From: an uncultured Oscillospiraceae bacterium
GTDB taxonomy: Bacteria; Bacillota; Clostridia; Oscillospirales; Ruminococcaceae
Direction: 5' to 3'
DNA length: 64,000 nt
Assembly (NCBI GenBank): GCA_934466455.1
Contig: CAKSLF010000002.1
Location: 1-64,000, forward strand
The notes below the pieces were generated by a model, which was not told the origin of the DNA, ran no database searches, and saw only the letters and a program-made list of their open reading frames with translations. Positions 35,143 through 41,805 of the stretch are shown in pieces (within the stretch, counting starts at the first letter, position 1; the number at the start of each line of letters is the position of its first letter). The position numbers and the translations under genes are program-made.

Positions 35143-35400
35143 TCAACTGTTTTTCTCGTAAAGGTACGGTAACAAATTATCTACGGCTTTTTCTAAAATG
35201 GCTGCATCAACATTTCCGCACTTTATTTTAGTCATTTTTTGAATTATAAATTCTTTATTTCGGCTATTTTTGTCAAAATCAGTATTAATGATTTTATTAC
35301 CCTTAAATATTCCCATTGTATTCAGAAAAATTTCAATTTCCTTTTCGTAAAGCCTAACAATTTCTCCTTCGTCCACAGTTGACCCTTCTTTCAAATACAT
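35143..35400 (-). CDS. Hypothetical small protein
   Basis: An 85-residue, Lys/Glu/Ile-rich protein that I do not recognise. It has no membrane segment or known motif; the sequence looks like a mostly helical soluble protein (for example VRLYEKEIEIFLNTMG and AILEKAVDNLLPYLYEKN). The ATG at 35400 lacks a ribosome binding site. A GTG at 35376, six bases after AAGGG, would give 77 residues. It begins 33 bases after the collagen-like gene ends and lies on the same strand, so it may share that gene's phase-variable transcript. A terminator follows it. Confidence 0.5.
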   Translation of the reverse strand: MYLKEGSTVDEGEIVRLYEKEIEIFLNTMGIFKGNKIINTDFDKNSRNKEFIIQKMTKIKCGNVDAAILEKAVDNLLPYLYEKNS

Positions 35401-35433
35401 ATTGTGGTTGGCTGTATGAGTTTTTAATTAAAA

Positions 35434-38400
35434 TTATTGCTTTATCCATGCAGCTTCGCACAGTTTTACATTACGAAAATAGTATCCAACGCCTTCTCCA
35501 GAACCTTCTATAATCCTTGCAGATTTTCTGGTACTTCTATATACCTCCCCTGCCGTTGAACCATTTAGATAAAACGGTCCTATGTAATATTTTACATTAT
35601 GAGAAGAATATCTACCGGAAGCGTTTTCGTCAAGAGGGTCAGAATATATCATAGAGTCCCAATATTCAAGCTTCCAACTTGTAGTTTCATCCGAATTCCA
35701 AACGATAGACGCATTACGCCCAAATGCATATTTACCAATATAATTAAGTGAATCCGGGTTAACCGTAATGGTTGATGCGGACTGCATGTCGTAGAAGCAT
35801 TCCCTTCCTATTTTTTCACAAGAGGCCGGAATTGTCATTGACGAAATATTTTTGCAGCCGGAAAAAGCATAATCTCCGAACGAAACCACTCCCTCGCAGC
35901 CTGTTACCGTTGTCAATGATTTGCAATCAGTAAAGGCGTTATCTTCTATTTTAGTAACACTATCTGCAATTGTTACCGAAGAAAGATTTGACAAATTGCT
36001 AAAAGCTCCCTTGCTTATTGTAGATACCGGTTTGCCTTTGTAAACAGCGGGAATAGAAATGCTCGTTGCCCCCGCAGCTTCGCTTCCTGCGGCAACGCTA
36101 TATGTGTTATCAGTTAACAGTGTAAATACTAAAATTCCATCCGCAGCATCCCCAGTATCGGAATTAACTTTACCAAGGTTTTGCTCCGTTCCGTCGGTGT
36201 ATGTAACAACAAGCTCGTTGTTTTCATTAAACGCCATGCTTGCGATTCCTCTTCCGGCGTCGCCTTTATCTCCTTTTTCGCCTTTCAGAGATTCAAGCCA
36301 TTCGGTATATGTGCCGGTGTATTCGGGGTTTGCTTCCTGGTAAAGCTCGAATGCGGATTTGCCGTCGGCACCGTTATCGCCCTTTTCGCCTTTTTCACCT
36401 TTGATGTTTCCGAGGGATTTTGTTGTGCCGTCGCTTAATGTTACAACAAGGGTTCCGTCGGTAAGCACATTTACATCGCTGATTCCTACACCGTCGGCAC
36501 CGTTTGCACCGTCTGCACCTTTTTCGCCCTTTTCACCCTTTGCGCCAACTATAACGCCGAGGTTTGTTGTTGTTCCGTCGGAATAGGTCAGCAATAGCTG
36601 CCCCTCCGCATTAAGCTCGGAGCGGGTGATTCCTATGCCGTCCTCGCCTTTGATATTGCCAAGGTCAAGGTTTGCTCCGTTTGTAAGGGAAACATTAAGG
36701 TTTCCTTCGTCGGATATGGTAACATTCGCAATACCTACGCCGTCGGAACCGTCCTTGCCCGCTGCGCCGGTTTCGCCTTTTTCACCCTTGTCGCCTTTTT
36801 CTCCTTTAATCTTTCCGAGGTTAAGCTCGGTTTCGTCGGAGAATGCGAGCACAAGCTCGCCGTCGGAATTGATTGCTGCGGAGGAAATTCCTCTGCCGTC
36901 CTGTCCGTCGGCACCGGCTTCGCCTTTGTCGCCCTTATCGCCTTTTTCTCCCTTTGCTCCGTCGTTTCCGACTACTTTACCAAGATTTGCGGTTTCGCCG
37001 TTTGTATAAGTTATAACAAGCTCTCCGACTTCGTTTATTGCCGTTTGAGCAACGCCGTTGCCGTCCTCGCCTGCTGCACCGGTTTCGCCTTTTTCGCCCT
37101 TTTCACCCTGTTTGCCGTCTGCTCCGTCCTTTCCGTCCCTGCCGACAACATTTCCAAGGTTTACGGTTTCTCCGTTTGTATAGGTTATAACAAGCTCTCC
37201 GGCTTCATTTATTGTCGTTCCTGCAACGCCGTTGCCGTCCTTGCCTGCTGCACCGGTTTCGCCTTTGTCACCTTTATTGCCCTTATCGCCTTTTGCGCCG
37301 TCCGCACCCTTGATGTTGCCAAGGTCAAGTGTGGTTCCGTTAGTAAGGGTAATGTTAAGTTTGCCGTCGTTTATAGCGATATTTTCAATTCCTACGCCGT
37401 CCTGTCCGGCTGCGCCGGTTTCGCCCTTGTCGCCTTTTTCGCCCTTTGCCCCTACGACAGCTCCGAGATTTGCAACTGTATCGTCGGTATAGGTTACAAC
37501 AAGTTCGCCAAGGCTGTTGATTTCGGATTTCTTTATACCGATTCCGTTATCGCCTTTTTCGCCCTTATCACCCTTGTCGCCTTTTTCGCCTTGCTCGCCT
37601 TTATCGCCCTTTGCACCGGCGGCACCGATAACGCTGCCGACATTGGTACGCTGTCCGTTGGAGAAGGAAATAACAAGCTCGCCTTCGGTATTTATCTCTG
37701 CGGAAGCTACGCTTACGCCGTCTTCGCCCTTTTCTCCGTTATCGCCCTTGTCGCCTTTATCGCCTTTATCGCCTTTGGCTCCTGCTGCACCTATAACACT
37801 ACCAAGGTTTGCTGTTCTTCCGTCCGAATATGTGACCACAAGCTCGCCTTTTGCGTTAACTTCGGCATTGGAAATACCGATTCCGTCTGCGCCGTTCTCT
37901 CCGTTGTCGCCTTTATCGCCTTTTGCACCGTCGGCACCGTCTTTACCTATTACATTGCCCAAATTTGCACTTTGCCCATTGGAATATGTAATAACAAGCT
38001 CGCCGTTTTCGTTTATTTCGGATTTTGCTATTCCTATTCCGTCCGCTCCGTTTGAACCGACGACCTTATCCAAGTTGATAACGCTTCCGTCCGTAAAAGT
38101 CAAAACAAGCTGACCGTCACTGTTTACATTTGCTGCGGATATACTTACGCCGTCCTTGCCGTCTGCACCGTTTTTGCCGTTTACGCCGTCGTGACCGTTG
38201 ATTCCGTCTTTTCCGTCGGTGCCGTCCTTGCCGTCTTTTCCGTTTCTTCTGTTTTTGCCGTCGGTTCCGGCAGCCTTACCGATATTTATGGTGCTTCCGT
38301 CGGAAAGTGAAATAATTAAATCACCCTCGGACGAAAAAGATGCGCTTACCACATTTACCGTTTGGTTAGAAACCGCCGCTGCCGCTGCCGCAGAAAATTC

Positions 38401-38658
38401 CTCCTCGGTTCCGGAATACCCGCTTTCCTTTGCTAAATCATAAGCGGATTTTCCTTTAAGCGATTCAAGCCACTCCTGAACGGTTCCTTCAAAGCCATAC
38501 GCTTTTGCAATTTCGTATGCCGACAAACCGTTTTCCACCGTAGCCGACGCTTTAATCGCCCTGCTGTTGAGTACGGCAAATGTTGTTCCGATTGACAGCA
38601 ATATTACAATAATAACAGCAATAACTGCCATCAAACACTTTTTGCTCTTTTCTTTCAC
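35434..38658 (-). CDS. Membrane-anchored collagen-like repeat protein with leucine-rich repeats
   Basis: A 1074-residue surface protein. Residues 9-30 form a signal anchor. Residues 46-69 and 71-90 hold SAYEIAKxxGFxGTxxEWLESLKG-type modules, and another copy comes before the last collagen tract. From residue 131 to about 840, collagen-like Gly-X-Y tracts (GDKGDKGEKG and similar) alternate with a 27-residue beta-type repeat of the form INxxGELVVTYxxGxxxNLG, which I count 14 times from residue 106. Residues 865-980 are BspA-type leucine-rich repeats (NAFTDCKSLTTV, YAFSGCKNISSMTIP). No sortase signal is seen. The start is GTG at 38658, seven bases after GGAGG. As sequenced no promoter points at it; the likely promoter lies in the adjacent invertible segment. 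Confidence 0.85.
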   Translation of the reverse strand: MKEKSKKCLMAVIAVIIVILLSIGTTFAVLNSRAIKASATVENGLSAYEIAKAYGFEGTVQEWLESLKGKSAYDLAKESGYSGTEEEFSAAAAAAVSNQTVNVVSASFSSEGDLIISLSDGSTINIGKAAGTDGKNRRNGKDGKDGTDGKDGINGHDGVNGKNGADGKDGVSISAANVNSDGQLVLTFTDGSVINLDKVVGSNGADGIGIAKSEINENGELVITYSNGQSANLGNVIGKDGADGAKGDKGDNGENGADGIGISNAEVNAKGELVVTYSDGRTANLGSVIGAAGAKGDKGDKGDKGDNGEKGEDGVSVASAEINTEGELVISFSNGQRTNVGSVIGAAGAKGDKGEQGEKGDKGDKGEKGDNGIGIKKSEINSLGELVVTYTDDTVANLGAVVGAKGEKGDKGETGAAGQDGVGIENIAINDGKLNITLTNGTTLDLGNIKGADGAKGDKGNKGDKGETGAAGKDGNGVAGTTINEAGELVITYTNGETVNLGNVVGRDGKDGADGKQGEKGEKGETGAAGEDGNGVAQTAINEVGELVITYTNGETANLGKVVGNDGAKGEKGDKGDKGEAGADGQDGRGISSAAINSDGELVLAFSDETELNLGKIKGEKGDKGEKGETGAAGKDGSDGVGIANVTISDEGNLNVSLTNGANLDLGNIKGEDGIGITRSELNAEGQLLLTYSDGTTTNLGVIVGAKGEKGEKGADGANGADGVGISDVNVLTDGTLVVTLSDGTTKSLGNIKGEKGEKGDNGADGKSAFELYQEANPEYTGTYTEWLESLKGEKGDKGDAGRGIASMAFNENNELVVTYTDGTEQNLGKVNSDTGDAADGILVFTLLTDNTYSVAAGSEAAGATSISIPAVYKGKPVSTISKGAFSNLSNLSSVTIADSVTKIEDNAFTDCKSLTTVTGCEGVVSFGDYAFSGCKNISSMTIPASCEKIGRECFYDMQSASTITVNPDSLNYIGKYAFGRNASIVWNSDETTSWKLEYWDSMIYSDPLDENASGRYSSHNVKYYIGPFYLNGSTAGEVYRSTRKSARIIEGSGEGVGYYFRNVKLCEAAWIKQ

Positions 38659-38692
38659 CCTTATTCCTCCAGTCTAATCTTTTTTAATGATT

Positions 38693-38724
38693 GTTTACAA
38701 CATAATCACGATTATGTTGTAAAC
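38693..38724 (+). repeat. Left inverted repeat of the invertible segment
   Basis: The repeat consists of the 15-base arm GTTTACAACATAATC, the centre AC, and the reverse-complement arm GATTATGTTGTAAAC. It resembles a tyrosine-recombinase crossover site: two palindromic arms around an asymmetric core. Confidence 0.92.
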
Positions 38725-38785
38725 GGCGTTTCGGAAAACCATTTGTATCGGGTGCTGTTACTAAAAAAGAGCGCAAAAAAGCAAG

Positions 38786-38820
38786 CCTTATCTTGTCGAA
38801 AAAAATATCGTCAAATAAGG
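38786..38820 (+). other. Imperfect hairpin inside the invertible segment
   Basis: CCTTATCTTG and TCAAATAAGG can pair imperfectly around an A-rich loop, followed by TTTTATTG. It could act as a weak terminator upstream of the promoter in the present orientation. The pairing has several mismatches and is only suggestive. Confidence 0.35.
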
Positions 38821-38882
38821 TTTTATTGTGATGTTTTAATGTCAAAAAAGCGAAAAAAATATGTTTTTTATTGCTGCCATTC

Positions 38883-38911
38883 TTTACAGTCTTTTGCTGT
38901 TGTGCTATAAT
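38883..38911 (+). promoter_or_regulatory. Near-consensus sigma-A promoter inside the invertible segment
   Basis: TTTACA (38883-38888) and a perfect TATAAT (38906-38911) are separated by exactly 17 bases. In the sequenced orientation it fires rightward through the right repeat and into the 3' end of the recombinase gene, antisense to it. After inversion it would drive the collagen-like gene. No promoter of similar quality is seen on the other strand of the segment. Confidence 0.8.
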
Positions 38912-38952
38912 CTAAATTACAAAGTCGGATATTTTATATCCATGTGCGACCT

Positions 38953-38984
38953 GTTTACAACATAATCGTGATTATGTTGTAAAC
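38953..38984 (-). repeat. Right inverted repeat of the invertible segment
   Basis: The arms are identical to those of the left repeat, but the central dinucleotide is GT instead of AC. The whole 32-mer is therefore the exact reverse complement of the left copy. Because the arms are palindromic, only the central bases set the orientation, and they make the two sites inverted, as required for inversion rather than deletion. Confidence 0.92.
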
Positions 38985-39002
38985 GCTCAAAAGTGCCTAT
39001 AT

Positions 39003-39845
39003 CTATATTATAAGATGCATATTTTCCATTTGACGGCGGTGTTCTGTTCCTGTGGAAATAATATAAATTCTTGTAGTGCTTATGCTGCTGTGGCCAAGCA
39101 CATCCGCCAGCTTTGCAATATCCTTTTCTGTTTTGTAAAATTCCCTTGCAAACAGATGCCGTAAATTGTGAGGAAACACCTTTTGCGGATTTACGCCCGC
39201 TTCTTTACACAGCGACTTCATCTCCCGCCAGATATTTGTGCGGTCAACCGGTTTTCCTGTGCGTGTTATAAAAATCATACCGCTTTTTATTCTCTGCTCC
39301 GCCGCATAGCGGAGCAGTTTTTGTTTAAGCTCTCTTACAATAAATACGGACCTTGTTTTTGACTTACAACTTACGATTGCTTCGCCGTGGTTTGCCGCCT
39401 CAACCGTAATATACTGCAATTCACTTATCCGTATCCCCGTTCCGCAAATGGTTTGCAAAATCAGATTCAGCCGTTCGTTATGTCTTCTTTTCGCTTCGCA
39501 GCAAAGCCTTATGTATTCTGCCTTACTCAGTTCTCTTTCCTCCGGGCAAAAGACTTTTTGCTGCAATTTAAGCGGCTTTACCTTAAGCTCGTACCATCCC
39601 AAAGATGTGAAAAAGCAATTTATTCCCGCAAGCATTGAGTTTACGCTTTGCGCCGCATGGCTTTTTTGCAAATATTTTTTGTATGTTATCACCGTTTCCT
39701 TGCCTATTTCTCCGCTTCTTGCAAAGCAAATAAAATTTTTTATATCACGAATATATTTTTTAACCGTCGCTTCGCTTTTCTCTTCTAAAACAAGGCATTC
39801 CCTGAATTTAGCAAGAAGCGCATTCGATAAAAACCTTTTTTCCAT
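39003..39845 (-). CDS. Tyrosine recombinase (XerC/XerD-like), probable inverter of the adjacent segment
   Basis: The protein has 280 residues from the ATG at 39845, which has GGAGG nine bases upstream. It has an N-terminal SAM-like DNA-binding domain (about 10-95) and a catalytic domain with the expected residues: Arg in CGTGIRISELQY, Lys in the KSKTRSVFI beta turn, His-x-x-Arg in FPHNLRHLFAREF, His in LGHSSISTTRIYI and the nucleophile Tyr in the same segment. Its stop codon lies 18 bases from the right inverted repeat. Position and family make it the likely enzyme that inverts the promoter. An ordinary integrase is the alternative, but no other mobile-element genes are near. Confidence 0.88.
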   Translation of the reverse strand: MEKRFLSNALLAKFRECLVLEEKSEATVKKYIRDIKNFICFARSGEIGKETVITYKKYLQKSHAAQSVNSMLAGINCFFTSLGWYELKVKPLKLQQKVFCPEERELSKAEYIRLCCEAKRRHNERLNLILQTICGTGIRISELQYITVEAANHGEAIVSCKSKTRSVFIVRELKQKLLRYAAEQRIKSGMIFITRTGKPVDRTNIWREMKSLCKEAGVNPQKVFPHNLRHLFAREFYKTEKDIAKLADVLGHSSISTTRIYIISTGTEHRRQMENMHLII

Positions 39846-39990
39846 TATGCTTACCTCCGCAGGCATTTCTTCTCCTCATATTTTAGCCAAAGAAAAGCAA
39901 AAAGGAAATTGCCGTACCGTATTTTCATCAAAATATATAAAACTTTTTTAGCGGCAAGGTTCGTCGGGCGAACATTAAACCGATAGAGCC

Positions 39991-40019
39991 TTGACTTTTC
40001 GCCTACGCTCTGCCATACT
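39991..40019 (+). promoter_or_regulatory. Promoter of the NUDIX hydrolase gene
   Basis: TTGACT (39991-39996) and CATACT (40014-40019) are 17 bases apart, about 40 bases before the start codon. The remaining 39846-39990 gap is AT-rich, and I see no clear promoter in it for the divergent recombinase gene. Confidence 0.5.
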
Positions 40020-40059
40020 TCTCATACAGTTAAAATAAATTTAAAGCAAGGAGCAAGCT

Positions 40060-40512
40060 ATGAAAAGAACCGAAACTGTTATAATAGCGAATATGTGCAT
40101 GATATATGACGGCAGCCGTGTGCTCGTTGAAAACAGAACCGACCCAAACTGGCAGGGGTTTGCCTTTCCCGGCGGTCATGTTGAAAAGGGAGAGTCCTTT
40201 ACCAATGCGGTTATTCGGGAGGTTTTTGAAGAAACAGGGCTTAAAATAAGCTCGCCCACGCTGTGCGGAATCAAGGACTGGATGAACGATGACGGTTCGC
40301 GCTATATTGTTCTGCTCTATAAAACAAACAAATTCGAGGGAACGCTCACTTCCTCCGACGAGGGTGAAGTAAGCTGGGCAGAGCGTTCCGAGCTTGACAA
40401 AATGCCTCTTGCCTCCGGCATGGATAAAACACTCAAGGTTTTCCTTAATGACGAAATAAGCGAGCAGTTTTTCTACAAAGAAAATGGCGAATGGACAGAA
40501 GTCCTAAAATAA
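40060..40512 (+). CDS. NUDIX hydrolase (8-oxo-dGTP diphosphatase-like)
   Basis: This 150-residue protein carries the NUDIX box as GGHVEKGESFTNAVIREVFEETGL (given in pieces: GGHVEKGESF, then REVFEETGL) at about residues 38-61, with all Glu residues that bind magnesium. The flanking strands and the NRTDPNWQGFAFPGG segment resemble MutT-like 8-oxo-dGTP diphosphatases. The exact nucleotide substrate is uncertain. AAGGAG precedes the ATG. It is a single gene with its own promoter and a strong terminator. Confidence 0.85.
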   Translation: MKRTETVIIANMCMIYDGSRVLVENRTDPNWQGFAFPGGHVEKGESFTNAVIREVFEETGLKISSPTLCGIKDWMNDDGSRYIVLLYKTNKFEGTLTSSDEGEVSWAERSELDKMPLASGMDKTLKVFLNDEISEQFFYKENGEWTEVLK

Positions 40513-40522
40513 TCAACCAATA

Positions 40523-40560
40523 AAAAAGCTCCGTGCTCATAATGAGCACGGAGCTTTTTT
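40523..40560. terminator. Terminator after the NUDIX gene
   Basis: AAAAAAGCTCCGTGCTCAT and ATGAGCACGGAGCTTTTTT form a nearly perfect 18-bp stem. It works on both strands, ending the NUDIX gene and the convergent cysteine hydrolase gene. The stem core is a pair of inverted copies of the heptamer GTGCTCA. Confidence 0.92.
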
Positions 40561-40572
40561 CATCTTCTTAAA

Positions 40573-41097
40573 TTATCTGTTTATAACGGTAAACTGCATA
40601 CTTTCAAGCACATCAAGAGCCTCGTTTCCAAGCTTTTCGTCGTTGCTTGCAACACATTTTGCGTCGATTATAATTTCCGCTTCCGGCTGTGTTGTTTTCA
40701 GAAGAATTGCATTTGCAATAACGCAAATGTTGGTTACAACGCCGCAAATCTCAATTTGGTCATAGCCCTTAAAAAGTGCCATTTCCGCAAGATCCATACT
40801 TCCGAAAGTGTGCTTTCCTATGGTCATCGCATCCTTACATACTTCCCCGGTTTTCCCGTAGAGCTTCCAGCCCTCCGTTCCGTTTTGGCAGTGCATAATC
40901 GGCAGCTTTTTGCCCTCCTGCATATCAAAATACTGGGGACCGTGAGTATCCATTGTATAAACTATATCCGCACCCTCCGCACGGTATTTTTCAACCTTTT
41001 CCGCAATAGGTTCGTCAATCAGCTCTGCGGCTTTGAAACCAAGGCTGCCGGTTACAAAATCGTTTTGATAATCTACCACTACAAGAAGCTTTTTCAT
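40573..41097 (-). CDS. Cysteine hydrolase, isochorismatase/nicotinamidase family
   Basis: In this 174-residue protein the isochorismatase-fold catalytic triad can be placed: Asp in LVVVDYQNDFV near residue 9, Lys in the TIGKHTFGSM segment, and Cys in GVVTNICVIANA near residue 127. The MDTHGPQYFDMQEGK segment fits a nicotinamidase metal-site region. It may hydrolyse nicotinamide or a related amide; the substrate is not fixed by the sequence. It is co-oriented with the alpha/beta hydrolase and asparaginase genes upstream, with gaps of 10-15 bases. Confidence 0.82.
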   Translation of the reverse strand: MKKLLVVVDYQNDFVTGSLGFKAAELIDEPIAEKVEKYRAEGADIVYTMDTHGPQYFDMQEGKKLPIMHCQNGTEGWKLYGKTGEVCKDAMTIGKHTFGSMDLAEMALFKGYDQIEICGVVTNICVIANAILLKTTQPEAEIIIDAKCVASNDEKLGNEALDVLESMQFTVINR

Positions 41098-41112
41098 TGC
41101 TGTTTTCTCCTT

Positions 41113-41793
41113 TTACTTATTAAGAAATTTTTCGACGGCAAAAATATAGTCCTTTGTATTATTTTTGACAACAAAATGATCTCCAAGGATAAAAACAATC
41201 TCGCCGTTCGGAATCGATTTTGCTATATACTTGCTTTCTGACTCCTTTATCATATCCTCCGTTCCCACAAGCACAAGAGTAGGAGCAATTATCCGCTCAA
41301 GCTCTTCTTTTGTTATGTGAGGTTCGTGCAGCATAAGATAATAGAGTGCTTTTTTGTATTCGTATTTTTTTGAAAAAGCCGAGGCCGCAGAATATATAAA
41401 ATATGTAAATATCATCGCTATATGAAAACTAATTCTTATACCGGATGGTTTTGTGTTTGCGCCGTTAGCAATAAGCTTTATTACTCTCTCCGGATATTTT
41501 GAAGCAAAAATAAGCGCAATATTGCCTCCGTCACTGAAGCCGAGGATATTCGCCTTTTCAATCCGGTGCTCGTCCATAAAATCCTTCAAATCATCGGCAA
41601 ATTGATAAAGAGAAAAAGGCTTATCTCCCATAGGAGATTCTCCGTGACCCCGAGTATCTATTGCTATGACACGGTAGCTGCCCGAAAAGTGCTTTGCGAT
41701 TTTTTCAAAAACGGTATGGTCCTCGCCGTTTCCGTGGAGGAGTATAAGAGGTTCCCCGCTGCCTGCTTCTTTATAAAAAAGTTCAATATCCAT
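41113..41793 (-). CDS. Alpha/beta hydrolase
   Basis: This 226-residue protein has the alpha/beta-hydrolase oxyanion segment LILLHGNGEDHTVF near residue 18, the nucleophile elbow LGFSDGGN (Ser near 86), Asp in VLVGTEDMI and His near the C-terminus in ILGDHFVVKN. A short cap follows the elbow region. It lacks a signal peptide. The substrate cannot be predicted. It lies 12 bases downstream of ansA and 15 bases upstream of the cysteine hydrolase, so the three probably form one operon. Confidence 0.85.
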   Translation of the reverse strand: MDIELFYKEAGSGEPLILLHGNGEDHTVFEKIAKHFSGSYRVIAIDTRGHGESPMGDKPFSLYQFADDLKDFMDEHRIEKANILGFSDGGNIALIFASKYPERVIKLIANGANTKPSGIRISFHIAMIFTYFIYSAASAFSKKYEYKKALYYLMLHEPHITKEELERIIAPTLVLVGTEDMIKESESKYIAKSIPNGEIVFILGDHFVVKNNTKDYIFAVEKFLNK

Positions 41794-41805
41794 AAAAATC
41801 CCCTG

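Larger units (their letters stand above)
38693..38984. other. Putative invertible promoter segment (phase-variation switch)
   Basis: This 344-base gene-free stretch between the collagen-like gene (start 38658) and the recombinase gene (stop 39003) is bounded by two 32-bp inverted repeats. Between them are 228 AT-rich bases with one strong promoter that points rightward, away from the collagen-like gene. Inversion about the centre would turn the promoter toward the GTG at 38658, with a transcript start near 38760 and a leader of about 100 bases. A tyrosine recombinase gene lies directly beside it, outside the invertible part. The layout matches known invertible promoters. That inversion really occurs is an inference. 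Confidence 0.82.

Noticed and set aside
37045..38055. Long plus-strand open frame (336 codons) opposite the collagen-like gene
   Set aside because: It is the antisense of the Gly-X-Y repeat array. Its repeated Ala/Phe/Val/Ile pattern only mirrors the repeats, and it has no ribosome binding site or known domain.
35600..38300. Possible CRISPR array in the repeated 35.6-38.3 kb DNA
   Set aside because: The repeats are in-frame coding blocks of unequal length with changing sequence. There are no constant direct repeats with unique spacers and no cas genes nearby.
38693..38984. The 32-bp inverted repeats as ends of an insertion sequence or a MITE
   Set aside because: There is no transposase and no target-site duplication (flanks GATT and GCTC differ). 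An asymmetric core with a recombinase gene and promoter fits a switch better.
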